A stretch of DNA of 29,529 bases from Parafannyhessea sp902761955 (lineage in GTDB: Bacteria > Actinomycetota > Coriobacteriia > Coriobacteriales > Atopobiaceae), in assembly GCA_902761955.1 (NCBI GenBank), contig CACWMM010000020.1:1-29529 (forward strand), read 5' to 3'. Position numbers and translations under genes: made by a program. The first letter of the stretch is position 1, and every line of letters starts with the position of its first letter. Positions 16,466 to 24,628 of the stretch are shown one piece after another. The notes beneath the pieces were generated by a model. The model had not been told where the DNA came from. It ran no database searches and saw only the letters and a list, made by a program, of their open reading frames with translations.

Positions 16466-18443
16466 GCGAATTCCCTTCGGTCTCTAAAGGCATATCGTCC
16501 GAATCCCGTAAGGCGTCACTCTCCTCTGGTGAGTCGCCCTCTCTCTCCGCAGCTTCGATTGCGGCCAGAAGCGGCCGGTCGACCATGGTCATGTCCAGCC
16601 CATCCATCACTTGTGTCATGTCCGACTCGGGCACTACCTCCATCTGGTCGGAGGCCGGCGGTGCATCAATCTTGTCAGCGACGGGCATGGGCTGGGTCAT
16701 ATCGACGACCGGCATGGGCTGGGTCATGTCGGACGTCATGACCTCGGCATTCAAAGCCGAACTCGGCGCATCAGGCTCCTCCTCTTCATCATACGAATCG
16801 TTATTGGTTTCGAGCTCTCCATGGTCTTCCCCCTGTGGCACAAGGTCGCGGGAGCGCCGGACAAAGGTGTCAAGCGCATTCTGGAAGATGCCCATCTGGC
16901 GGGAGTCCCATGCCCCCATGTCGTCTGACGTGAATAGCACGCCGCCCAGCAGCGAGTCTGCCGAAAGCAGACGGGTACGCTGTGAGTCCGTGATCTTCAC
17001 GTCCCTCCGAAGGAAGAAGACGTCGGGGTCGTTCAAGAACGTCACACCGTTGAGGTGCGCGCGGCCCTTCGTGTTGTGAAGGCTGTTTTTGGTGCTGACG
17101 CGCTCGCGACCCGTAACACGCATGTGCAGCGTGTCGTTCCAGTCGAGCCCCACATCGCAGCCGATGCGGCAGTACTCGCAACGTCCAAAGGCGCTCACAA
17201 CCGGCACGCCGCAAAAGTCGAACAGCGTATTGTCCGGGACACTCTCACGAAGCAGGTCGAGGGCATCTGCCATGAGCTCGCCGCGGTTCAATCCGGCATG
17301 GGGAACCATGGCGGCGGCATACAGGAAGTCGAGTTTCAGCAGCTTGAAGCCCCAAATCCGCGTAGCCGTGCTAAGTGACGTCCGCACGTAATCACGGACC
17401 TCGGGGTTTTGCGTGTCGAGGGCGTAGCCGCCACTCCAGTGCGAGCCGCTCATGACGAGATGCCCCTGGGCATCCCTTAGCAGCCAGTCTTGATGCTCGG
17501 CGAAGGTATGCGAGTCCTTCTCGCACACAAAGGGCGCCATCCAGAGTCCTGGTACGAGTCCCGCCGAACATATGTCGTCAGCGACCGCTCCCATGCCCGC
17601 CGGAAAGCGTTCGAGATCTGGCCTGGTCCAGTCACCCACCTTCGCATACCCATCATCCACTTGGAAGACGGGCAGGGCCCCCTCCAAGGGCTGGGCAAGA
17701 AGAACGTCGGACACCCCCACGAGGTCTCGTCTCAAGGTCGCCGCATCGATGTCGCCATAGTGGCGATACCAACTCGTGAATCCCACGAGCGGGAGCGCGG
17801 GGCGACGTTTCACACCCATCAGCTCCACGTATCGGCTGAAGGCACCTTGGAGCGTCCCCTCGACCAGTACGAGAGTGAGGACTTCCACCCGCTCGCCGGC
17901 GGCAAGAGCCCTGTTAGGGCCCTCCTTCTCCAAGGTAATGGTGTTCTCGGGAAGGTCCTCGTAGATGACAGTGAGCCCGGTGTCCGGCTTGCAGTCGCCA
18001 AACAGCGAGACAGCTTGTCCGAACCTCAAATAGCCATACCCCTCGCCATGCTGGTGTCCGAAACGAGGGTCCTGACGCGCGAAGCGATAGTCTCCCGACG
18101 CGTCGAGAACCCAGTGGTCCACGATGCCGCGGGGAGTCCCCCATAACCCATGCATGTTTGCCCGCGGAGAGCGCTCCCAGGAGTCGGTCCACGAGTTATA
18201 TCCGTTGAGGAAAAGGGCGTCGGCATGTTGGAGGTCGAGCGAGACCGTCGCCGCTGCGGACTCTACCGTGAGGTCATACTCAGGGTCTACCCAGACGTGC
18301 CAAACGTCGCCGTCACGTTCGACGGTAACGTCCAGGTCCCTACAATCCGCCCCGAACGTCGGAACTTGATCTGAGACATACGTTACCCGCCGCCCACCGT
18401 CGGGCACCCTCCACGCTATCTGAAACTTGGGATTGAGGTCCAT
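16458..18443 (-). CDS. Alpha-galactosidase (GH36-like) with an acidic repeat-bearing C-terminal tail
   Basis: 661 residues from the ATG at 18441-18443, preceded by GGGGAGG; a GTG at 18491 is an in-frame alternative. An N-terminal beta-rich domain (to about 240) leads into the catalytic barrel: VGFTSWYRHYGDID, FQVDDGYAKVGDW, KLDFLYAAA with the nucleophile Asp 372, and CRIGCDVGLDW with the probable acid/base Asp 430. The spacing matches GH36. There is no signal peptide, so it acts in the cytoplasm on imported alpha-galactosides such as melibiose or raffinose. After the barrel (about 535) the C-terminal beta-sandwich expected of GH36 is not recognisable. Instead about 125 residues rich in Asp, Glu, Pro and Met contain DMTQPMPV twice in tandem, plus SDMTQVMD and DMTM. 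The tail looks disordered; its role is unknown. It overlaps galK by 8 nt. Confidence 0.88.
   Translation of the reverse strand: MDLNPKFQIAWRVPDGGRRVTYVSDQVPTFGADCRDLDVTVERDGDVWHVWVDPEYDLTVESAAATVSLDLQHADALFLNGYNSWTDSWERSPRANMHGLWGTPRGIVDHWVLDASGDYRFARQDPRFGHQHGEGYGYLRFGQAVSLFGDCKPDTGLTVIYEDLPENTITLEKEGPNRALAAGERVEVLTLVLVEGTLQGAFSRYVELMGVKRRPALPLVGFTSWYRHYGDIDAATLRRDLVGVSDVLLAQPLEGALPVFQVDDGYAKVGDWTRPDLERFPAGMGAVADDICSAGLVPGLWMAPFVCEKDSHTFAEHQDWLLRDAQGHLVMSGSHWSGGYALDTQNPEVRDYVRTSLSTATRIWGFKLLKLDFLYAAAMVPHAGLNRGELMADALDLLRESVPDNTLFDFCGVPVVSAFGRCEYCRIGCDVGLDWNDTLHMRVTGRERVSTKNSLHNTKGRAHLNGVTFLNDPDVFFLRRDVKITDSQRTRLLSADSLLGGVLFTSDDMGAWDSRQMGIFQNALDTFVRRSRDLVPQGEDHGELETNNDSYDEEEEPDAPSSALNAEVMTSDMTQPMPVVDMTQPMPVADKIDAPPASDQMEVVPESDMTQVMDGLDMTMVDRPLLAAIEAAEREGDSPEESDALRDSDDMPLETEGNSHE
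16684..16737 (-). repeat. 27-bp tandem repeat inside the alpha-galactosidase tail
   Basis: GGCATGGGCTGGGTCAT recurs at 16684-16700 and 16711-16727, period 27 bp (9 codons), encoding two consecutive MTQPMPV(V/A)D units. In-frame expansion or contraction would change the tail in 9-residue steps. Confidence 0.8.
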
Positions 18444-18521
18444 CTTCCCGCATCCTCCCCATGCACAACGATCAAAGTCCGTGCACGTCACAGCGACGGC
18501 ACCACTCCCATTGTTGCCACT

Positions 18522-19904
18522 TTACTCGGACGCAGACACGTCATCGGTACCCCGTGAGGAAATGACGCCCAGCACCTTCCCCTCGTGGTAGCGCGTAAAC
18601 ACAAGACCCGCTATCAGGCAGAACGCCGTCGCAACGATTGCGGTTAGCCTATACCCCAAGCCACCTGCGGCAGCGGAGGAGATGGAGGTGAAGAGCACCA
18701 TCGCAAGGGTTTGTCCAAGCGTCATGCTGAACGTCCGTGCGGCATAGAACATACCCTCGCGGTTCTCCCCCGTCTGAACGGCATCCGCTTCGGCGATGTC
18801 AGCGAGCACCGCCTGGGGCAGGATTCCCAGTATGGCCATGGGAACCGCCGCCAGGAAGGCAACGACCACGCCCCACACAATCTGGGGCACTCCGAACTGG
18901 CCACACACCGACGTCACGGCAAATGCGAGGCAGAAGAAGAAAAATGCGAAGGCGACGAGTTTCTTCTTGCCGATGCGCTTTGCCAGAACGTTGACTGGTG
19001 CGTAGAACATGAGGGATATGAGCGTCATGGCAGCAAAGAAAACGAACGTCCAGGAGTCATCGAAGCCCATCAGCTCCGTGACGTAATATGGCAGACCCGT
19101 CTGGAACATCGTAATCGACACCCAGTACAGGACGTCGGAGCCCTCGAAGATCTGGAACTCGCGGTTCTTGAACGTCTTCGCAACGGACTGCCCCATGGGC
19201 GTCGAGCTCGGCTGAGTGTCCGCATAGAGGTTTTCGTCGATACCGAAGGCGGGCACGAGCATGCACGCGAGGGCAACGACCGCCAGCATGGCCACCGTGA
19301 CCCTGAAGCTCGTGACGGGACCCAAAGATGGCTCGAGGATACCTGCTAACGCGGTAACGAGGTACGCGGCCGCAGTGCCCACGAAGTAGGTTACCGAGAT
19401 GTAGGTCGATAGGTTGACGCGCAGTTCCTGCGTGCGACCGAGCTCGGGGATGAGCGCGTTGAAGGGCGTGCAGTAGAGCGAGAGCGTCACATAGAAGAGC
19501 ATCAGGCACACGAAGAGGAGAACGTTGTTCGCCACTACGCTCGACGTTCCCGGAATGACGAACACCAAGACGGTCATTGCGGCAAACGGCGCGGCCGCCT
19601 TCCTCATGAAAGGTATCCTGCGCCCGAGCGGACTTGCGAGCGAGTCGGACTTGGAGGCGATGAACGGGTCGATGAAGCCGTCGAGAAGGCGCCCGCACGC
19701 CGTGATGATTCCGATGACCGTGAGGCCCGCGAACACGATGCCCTGCGTGATGAAGACCGTCATCCCCTGGTTGACGAGCGTCTCGGAGGGCATGTAGTAG
19801 TAGACGAGCCAGTTGCTTATGATTCCCGAGAGAATCGCCCAACCAAGTTGCCCGATAGCAAACTTCCTGATCACGGCACCGTTCGCAAGTCTCTTCTCGC
19901 CCAT
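18522..19904 (-). CDS. GPH-family (MelB-like) sugar:cation symporter
   Basis: 460 residues from the ATG at 19902-19904, selected by AAAGGGACGTGAA; an upstream ATG (19964) lacks a good ribosome site. Twelve membrane segments are apparent. Near the N-terminus GRLLDGFIDPFIASKSD carries the conserved acidic residues of helix II in glycoside-pentoside-hexuronide symporters, and SPLGRRIPFM is the typical following cytoplasmic loop. It imports a glycoside together with H+ or Na+. Its place between the TetR gene and the alpha-galactosidase suggests an alpha-galactoside such as melibiose as substrate (inference). A 77-bp gap separates it from the alpha-galactosidase start. Confidence 0.9.
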   Translation of the reverse strand: MGEKRLANGAVIRKFAIGQLGWAILSGIISNWLVYYYMPSETLVNQGMTVFITQGIVFAGLTVIGIITACGRLLDGFIDPFIASKSDSLASPLGRRIPFMRKAAAPFAAMTVLVFVIPGTSSVVANNVLLFVCLMLFYVTLSLYCTPFNALIPELGRTQELRVNLSTYISVTYFVGTAAAYLVTALAGILEPSLGPVTSFRVTVAMLAVVALACMLVPAFGIDENLYADTQPSSTPMGQSVAKTFKNREFQIFEGSDVLYWVSITMFQTGLPYYVTELMGFDDSWTFVFFAAMTLISLMFYAPVNVLAKRIGKKKLVAFAFFFFCLAFAVTSVCGQFGVPQIVWGVVVAFLAAVPMAILGILPQAVLADIAEADAVQTGENREGMFYAARTFSMTLGQTLAMVLFTSISSAAAGGLGYRLTAIVATAFCLIAGLVFTRYHEGKVLGVISSRGTDDVSASE

Positions 19905-19978
19905 TTCACGTCCCTTTCCGACAGGGTTTCCTCGCCGCCTCAGACAAGCCCACCACACAGGCATCCGAATCCGTCAGC

Positions 19979-20659
19979 CTACTTCCTCACGTACTTCACG
20001 GCCATATCGACAATACAGTCAAGCTCCTCCATGCCGTCGGAGAAGTCGTCCGAGGGGATGACCTCCCCGCGGGCCATCTTCTCCGCAACGCTGACGAGGG
20101 CGTGCGCGACGCTCTTGTAGAACGTTGCGAAGTCGGGCAGGATCAGCACCGATCCATCCGAGACGCCCAGCTTGTACGCATCGTCGAAGATGATGTAGAA
20201 CGAATCGACCTCGCGACCGTAGCTCTCTAGCTCCCCGCCCTCGACCCCCTCGGAAAGAACGAGGTGGTCGAATTCGTCCAGGAAGCTCACAAACTCCCGA
20301 TTCGCGACGTAGTGCGCCCCGTACTCCCTGAGCAGCGTCTCGAGACGGTCAGCCCCGTTCATGGTGAGGAAGTCGTCCGATTCCACGAGCTCGCATATCC
20401 GCTCGTTAAACCTCTTCCAAAGAAGCGTGGCAGCCTCCACCGACAGCCGGGTCTTTGACTTGAAGCGTCTGTAGAGGGTTGCGACACCAACCCCAGACGC
20501 ATCCGCAATGTCCGTCATCTTCACGCTTGAGAGCCCGCCCTCGAGAAAGAGCTGAGCGGCGCACTCCACAACCCACTCGTCGCGCGCCGACTCCGGCTTG
20601 GCCTTGACGCCTTGCTGCCTAGCCACTAGCAAGCTATCTCCCGTCCCCTCGGACGCCAT
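19979..20659 (-). CDS. TetR/AcrR-family transcriptional regulator
   Basis: 226 residues. A polar N-terminus precedes the TetR DNA-binding domain at about residues 25-75: VVECAAQLFLEGGLSSVKMTDIADASGVGVATLYRRFKSK, a textbook helix-turn-helix with LYRRF. The C-terminal ligand/dimer domain is not recognised more closely. GGAGGAG precedes the ATG at 20657-20659. It heads the minus-strand gal operon (74 bp to the transporter) and faces the double palindrome at 20682-20719, so it probably represses both its own operon and the divergent gene. TetR control of a galactose operon is less usual than LacI or AraC control; the inducer may be a sugar, nucleotide sugar or lipid. Confidence 0.92.
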   Translation of the reverse strand: MASEGTGDSLLVARQQGVKAKPESARDEWVVECAAQLFLEGGLSSVKMTDIADASGVGVATLYRRFKSKTRLSVEAATLLWKRFNERICELVESDDFLTMNGADRLETLLREYGAHYVANREFVSFLDEFDHLVLSEGVEGGELESYGREVDSFYIIFDDAYKLGVSDGSVLILPDFATFYKSVAHALVSVAEKMARGEVIPSDDFSDGMEELDCIVDMAVKYVRK

Positions 20660-20681
20660 GCTTGACTCCTCCTCTAAGCGA

Positions 20682-20719
20682 GTGATAGTCTGTCTATCAC
20701 ATTGATAGTCAGACTATCA
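20682..20719. promoter_or_regulatory. Double TetR-type operator between divergent transcription units
   Basis: TGATAGTCTGTCTATCA (20683-20699; 6-bp arms, extending to 7 with the outer G/C at 20682 and 20700) and TGATAGTCAGACTATCA (20703-20719, perfect 8-bp arms) are repeated 20 bp apart, two helical turns. Four alternating TGATAG/CTATCA half-sites result. A plus-strand promoter TTGACT (20662-20667), 16-bp spacer, GATAGT (20684-20689) would have its -10 inside the first palindrome. TetR-family dimers bind such sites, often as two dimers. Confidence 0.8.
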
Positions 20720-20749
20720 GCCGTTGACCGCACCGTCAAGGAGGAATCG

Positions 20750-22279
20750 ATGACGACCGGAACCGACAGGGCGAGAAGTGCCTTCGGAAACGTCCAGGAC
20801 GAGGCCACTTACAGGAAGGCGGTCCGCTCGAAGGAGAAGTTCCTCAGGAAGTTTGGGGACGACTCTAACGCCGTATATCACCTAAAGGGTGCAGACGTAC
20901 CGGTCATCAGCGAGACTCTGGGCGTCAGAGATCTCGTGCTCGCAGACGGCTCTGACGCCTTGGACATCCGCGCGGACGCGGCAGCGCAGCCGCTGCCCCA
21001 GAAGACCGAGAGGACGGTCCCAGGTGCTGGCGGAAGCCCCGTGATCGTAGGCAACATCCGCATGGGATTCGGCCATTATCGCATCTCGATGGCCATGGCC
21101 TCCGCAGCGCACGCGATGGGTTACACGCCCTATTGGCTCGACCTTGCCTCGTTCAAGGAGAGCACGGGGTCGAAGGTCATCGAATACCAGAACGGCCTTT
21201 ACTCCATGGGCTCGCGTCTCTCCCAAAAGGTGGGCGCTTTCGACAAGCTGTTCTGGGAGCCGCTGAACAGTGAGGGTTTCAGGAAGCTCTCCTATAATTC
21301 CGGAGACCAGAAGAACGCCGAGCTCTGCGTCCCCCTCTTTCAGGATCTTCCGCGAGACGTCCCCTACATCGGCACACATGTGTGGCCATCCCAAGCAGCG
21401 GTGCATGCCGGCCTCACCCACGTCGTAAACGCCATCCCAGACAACTGGCCGATGGCGCTTCACCTTGCGGAAGGGTCGATTCACACCGTTCAGACGCCGA
21501 GCGCCTATCTCGGGTACCACCAGCTACGCGGAATGGATTCGTCACGTCAGCTGAAGCCGATGCCGAAGGGCTCCCTCGTCTACACGGGGCACTACGTCGA
21601 TCACGAGCTCGTAAGCAACATCGGACGTGACTGCGCGGCGCGTAGGGAACGCGTGCTGGGCGGCGGTGCGGTGCGCTACCTCATCTCAGTGGGGGGCGCA
21701 GGCGCCCAGCAGGATCTATTCGCCTCGATAATCGAGCACCTCATCCCTTATGTAACTCGTAATGAGGCGACGCTCTTCGTAAACGTGGGCGACCACAGGG
21801 ACGTCTGGGACGGTCTCGCATCGTCTGTCCACGGGCTCTCCGAGCTCGCGCAGACCCACCTTGACGACTTCTCGGAGGTGAGCACTTTCGCGAAACGTGC
21901 ACTCGATCAGGACGTGTCCGGAATTCATGCATTCTGCGACGCGGACATCTTCTCGGCCGTCTACAGCTCGAACGTCCTCATGCGCTGCTCGGACATCCTG
22001 GTAACGAAGCCAAGCGAGTTCTCGTTCTACCCGGTGCCAAAGCTGATGATTCATCGCGTCGGGGGCCATGAGGCTTGGGGTGCGGTTCGCGCTGCAGAGG
22101 TCGGAGACGGAACGTACGAGATGGACGAAACCGCCGAGGTCCTGTCAATGATCGACGCGCTTCAATCGGACAGGAACCTTATCTCGTTCATGTGCGACCG
22201 CATCGAGCAGGCAAACGCCATCGGAGTGTACGACGGCGCCTACAAGGTCGTTGAACTTGCGGTCAACGGAATCGCATAG
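20750..22279 (+). CDS. Unassigned protein with MurG/MGDG-synthase-like glycosyltransferase features
   Basis: 509 residues from the ATG at 20750, preceded by AAGGAGG (20738-20744). I do not recognise a named family. Around residues 99-125, VIVGNIRMGFGHYRISMAM and AAHAMGYTPYWLDL resemble the Gly-rich GxGH loop opening GT-B glycosyltransferases of the MurG/MGDG synthase group. VRYLISVGGAGAQQDLF (about 310) resembles the start of the second Rossmann domain. DILVTKPSEFSFYPVPKLMIHRVGGHEAWGA (about 418-448) sits where these enzymes bind the nucleotide sugar. No signal peptide or clear membrane helix is seen, so it is probably cytoplasmic. Divergent from the galactose operon and sharing its operator, it could use UDP-galactose, but this is inference only. 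Confidence 0.75.
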   Translation: MTTGTDRARSAFGNVQDEATYRKAVRSKEKFLRKFGDDSNAVYHLKGADVPVISETLGVRDLVLADGSDALDIRADAAAQPLPQKTERTVPGAGGSPVIVGNIRMGFGHYRISMAMASAAHAMGYTPYWLDLASFKESTGSKVIEYQNGLYSMGSRLSQKVGAFDKLFWEPLNSEGFRKLSYNSGDQKNAELCVPLFQDLPRDVPYIGTHVWPSQAAVHAGLTHVVNAIPDNWPMALHLAEGSIHTVQTPSAYLGYHQLRGMDSSRQLKPMPKGSLVYTGHYVDHELVSNIGRDCAARRERVLGGGAVRYLISVGGAGAQQDLFASIIEHLIPYVTRNEATLFVNVGDHRDVWDGLASSVHGLSELAQTHLDDFSEVSTFAKRALDQDVSGIHAFCDADIFSAVYSSNVLMRCSDILVTKPSEFSFYPVPKLMIHRVGGHEAWGAVRAAEVGDGTYEMDETAEVLSMIDALQSDRNLISFMCDRIEQANAIGVYDGAYKVVELAVNGIA

Positions 22280-22291
22280 CTGTTCTTCAGG

Positions 22292-22319
22292 GGCGCCGCG
22301 GCCCTTTACCTGCGGCGCC
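22292..22319. terminator. Hairpin between convergent genes, overlapping the UbiB-like gene end
   Basis: GGCGCCGC (22292-22299) pairs perfectly with GCGGCGCC (22312-22319) over a 12-nt loop, followed on the plus strand by TGTTCTCCTT. The loop holds the stop codon (22306-22308) of the convergent kinase gene, so the last codons of that gene double as a terminator stem for the plus-strand gene. Confidence 0.6.
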
Positions 22320-24072
22320 TGTTCTCCTTGACGACTTGGTGCACGATCCACAGCCCAAGTGCGAGTGCGAGGACGTAGCCGAAGAAGCCAATCACGGGAA
22401 TGCCGAAGACCACGGGCTTTATGCGCGCGTAGTACACCACAGACGAGCCGATGAAGAGGCCCGCGATGATGATGCCGAGCGTCAGCCGGTCTGCCGCGCG
22501 CGCCATGTCACCAATGGGATCTTGGTATCCGTCGAGCCCAAGGTTCACACGTAGCTGTCCACGCGTGAGCATGTTCATTGCTGTCGACACCTGCGACGCC
22601 GCGCCAAGCAGGCCATGCGTCGCGGCTATGGACTCGCGAGCAAGGCGCTTGAGCTCTCGCTTGGAGACGTCGCCGGGGTCGGCGTGCGCCTTCACATGAG
22701 CGCGCACGATGTCGATCATGGACGTGCCCGGAAGGAACTCGTCCACGACGCCCTCGAGCGTCACGAGTGATCTCGCGAGCATCGTGACGGTACCGGGAAG
22801 CTCGATGCCGTTCTTGCGCGCCATCGAGATGAGCGAGTTGAGGAAGGCGCCGATGTCGAGGTCCGAGAGGTCCGCCTCGCCGTAGTTGTCCAAGATCGAG
22901 TCGAGGTCGGCAAGCAGGCCGGGATGGTCGACATCGGAGGTATCGGAAACCGAGAAGCGCAACAGGCCGTTCTTGAGCCCAACGGAGTCGCGCAGGGCGA
23001 CGGCGTTCACCATGTCCGTCATGGCAGCCCTGTCATGGGCGGACAGCCTCCCCATGATGCCAAGGTCGAGGTAAATGATCTTGCCGCCCTTTACCACCAG
23101 GTTGCCGGGATGCGGGTCCGCATGGAAGAACCCGTCGTCCAGCATCTGGCTCGTGTAGTTGTCGACGAGCTTCGCGCCAATCTCCGAGAGATCGTAGCCC
23201 TCGGCCTTCAGGCGCTCCGTCTTGTCGATGGGGATTCCCTCGACGTAGTCCATCACCACGACGTGTTCCGTGCAGAGTCGCGGATAGGGCTTCGGGCAGT
23301 CGATGAACTTGCACTCCGCATTGTTACGCCGGAACTCCTCAAGACTCCTCGCCTCGACGAGGAAGTCCGTCTCCTCCCGGAAGGACTGCCACAGCTCGTC
23401 AACCACGGACTGCAGGTCAAGCACCTGCTCGTCCCCCATGACGATGGCACTTCTCTTCGCGAGCGAACGCATGATGGAGATGTCCTGCGCCATGATCTCC
23501 TTCACGTGGGGGCGCTGGACCTTCACCGCCACCGTCTCGCCCGTCACGAGGCGCGCCTTGTGCACCTGCGCGACGGAGGCGGAGCCAAGCGGGACGTCAT
23601 CTATCGCGTCGAACAGCTCCTCTATGGGCGTGTCATATTCCGCCCTGAGGGTGGAGAGAACTTCCTCGCGGTCCATCGGCTCGACGTCGGTCCGCAGCTT
23701 CGTGAGCTCGTCGCAGAAGCTCTGCGGCAGAATCTCAGAGCGCATCGAGAGAATCTGTCCCGCCTTCACGAAGGTGGGTCCAAGCTCCTCCAGGAGCTTG
23801 CGCAGCGTGACGGGCGTGAGCCCGTGCAGGACGTCGTAGTGGCTTGCGATCTTGAGAATCTCGCGCAGGCGGGCCGCCTTCTTCGCGCGCGTGATCCTGT
23901 AAGGTCCGGCGTCTACGCTTCGCCCACCCAGGATGCCTATCGTTCCCGCATCACGAATGTTCGTCTTCGAGACGCTCTCGTACCACTTGCCAAGGTACTC
24001 GACGTCGTCCAGCTCGCTTATATCGAAGTCGCCCGAGGAATTGCCCTGGGCTGGCCTTTTGTCCTCTGCCAA
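22306..24072 (-). CDS. AarF/ABC1/UbiB atypical kinase-family protein
   Basis: 588 residues from a TTG at 24070-24072, with GGGAAGAG 8 nt upstream; no upstream ATG exists in frame. Family motifs in order: TFVKAGQILSMRSEILP (KxGQ, about residue 105), GSASVAQVHKARL (Ala-rich loop), VAVKVQRP (ATP-binding Lys), EETDFLVEARSLEEFRRN, FHADPHPGNLVV (about 320), IYLDLGIMG (metal-binding Asp). Two C-terminal membrane helices (LTLGIIIAGLFIGSSVVYY and IGFFGYVLALALGLWIVHQV) anchor it. Characterised UbiB proteins support quinone/isoprenoid lipid handling; the substrate here is unknown. It lies 15 bp after the phasin-like gene and is surely co-transcribed with it. Confidence 0.93.
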   Translation of the reverse strand: MAEDKRPAQGNSSGDFDISELDDVEYLGKWYESVSKTNIRDAGTIGILGGRSVDAGPYRITRAKKAARLREILKIASHYDVLHGLTPVTLRKLLEELGPTFVKAGQILSMRSEILPQSFCDELTKLRTDVEPMDREEVLSTLRAEYDTPIEELFDAIDDVPLGSASVAQVHKARLVTGETVAVKVQRPHVKEIMAQDISIMRSLAKRSAIVMGDEQVLDLQSVVDELWQSFREETDFLVEARSLEEFRRNNAECKFIDCPKPYPRLCTEHVVVMDYVEGIPIDKTERLKAEGYDLSEIGAKLVDNYTSQMLDDGFFHADPHPGNLVVKGGKIIYLDLGIMGRLSAHDRAAMTDMVNAVALRDSVGLKNGLLRFSVSDTSDVDHPGLLADLDSILDNYGEADLSDLDIGAFLNSLISMARKNGIELPGTVTMLARSLVTLEGVVDEFLPGTSMIDIVRAHVKAHADPGDVSKRELKRLARESIAATHGLLGAASQVSTAMNMLTRGQLRVNLGLDGYQDPIGDMARAADRLTLGIIIAGLFIGSSVVYYARIKPVVFGIPVIGFFGYVLALALGLWIVHQVVKENRRRR

Positions 24073-24087
24073 GAAAGTGGCTCTTCC

Positions 24088-24444
24088 CTACTCCGCGGGC
24101 TTGTCCTTCTCGGCATCGTCGGCATCCTCGACCTCGACCTCAACAGGCTCGGCATCGAGGTCGTCGGCGATCTTCTGGGCGCTCTTGACCCAGGCCGCGC
24201 GCTCCTCGGGCGTCATCGCCTTCAGCTTCGCGCGCAGGACTGCCTCAGAGGTGTCGCCAGCGGCGTTCTTGATGGTGTGCTTGAGCTCCTCGTTCACGGC
24301 CTTGCCCTGGGCCACGGTAAGCTCGCCCTTCTCGACCAGCTTGTTCACGATCTCCGTGGACTTCTCGGCACCGGTCGCCACCGCGCCGACGCCCACCAGG
24401 AACAGCTTGCGGACGCCATCGCCCAGATCGTCGAAACCAGCCAT
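24088..24444 (-). CDS. Small phasin-like coiled-coil protein
   Basis: 118 residues from the ATG at 24442-24444, preceded by AAGGAGAGGGG. A short hydrophobic start (LFLVGVGAVATGAEKSTEIVNKLVEKGELTVAQGK) is followed by a Lys/Glu-rich helical stretch to about residue 95 and an acidic end (VEVEVEDADDAEKDKP). This layout matches the small phasin-family proteins often encoded beside UbiB-like genes. No polyhydroxyalkanoate genes are in the window, so a role at the membrane or as partner of the kinase-like protein is more likely than granule coating (inference). Longer upstream in-frame starts have no comparable ribosome site. Confidence 0.8.
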   Translation of the reverse strand: MAGFDDLGDGVRKLFLVGVGAVATGAEKSTEIVNKLVEKGELTVAQGKAVNEELKHTIKNAAGDTSEAVLRAKLKAMTPEERAAWVKSAQKIADDLDAEPVEVEVEDADDAEKDKPAE

Positions 24445-24628
24445 GTTGACCCCTCTCCTTGGGACGGCAGACAGTTTGGGCCGCGCATCTCGCGGACCAT
24501 GCTCATACTTGTACCCCCAAGCCGCGAGCGCTAGACGCACCGCGTCCGCGGGCGGCGGGGCAGCTCGGGCGGGCGCGAAGCACTCCCTGAGCAGCCGCGC
24601 GGGGTTCCGTGGCGCGCAGGCCGTCGCA

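Noticed and set aside
22924..24534. Plus-strand open frame of 536 codons opposite the UbiB-like gene
   Set aside because: Shadow frame; all conserved kinase motifs read on the minus strand.
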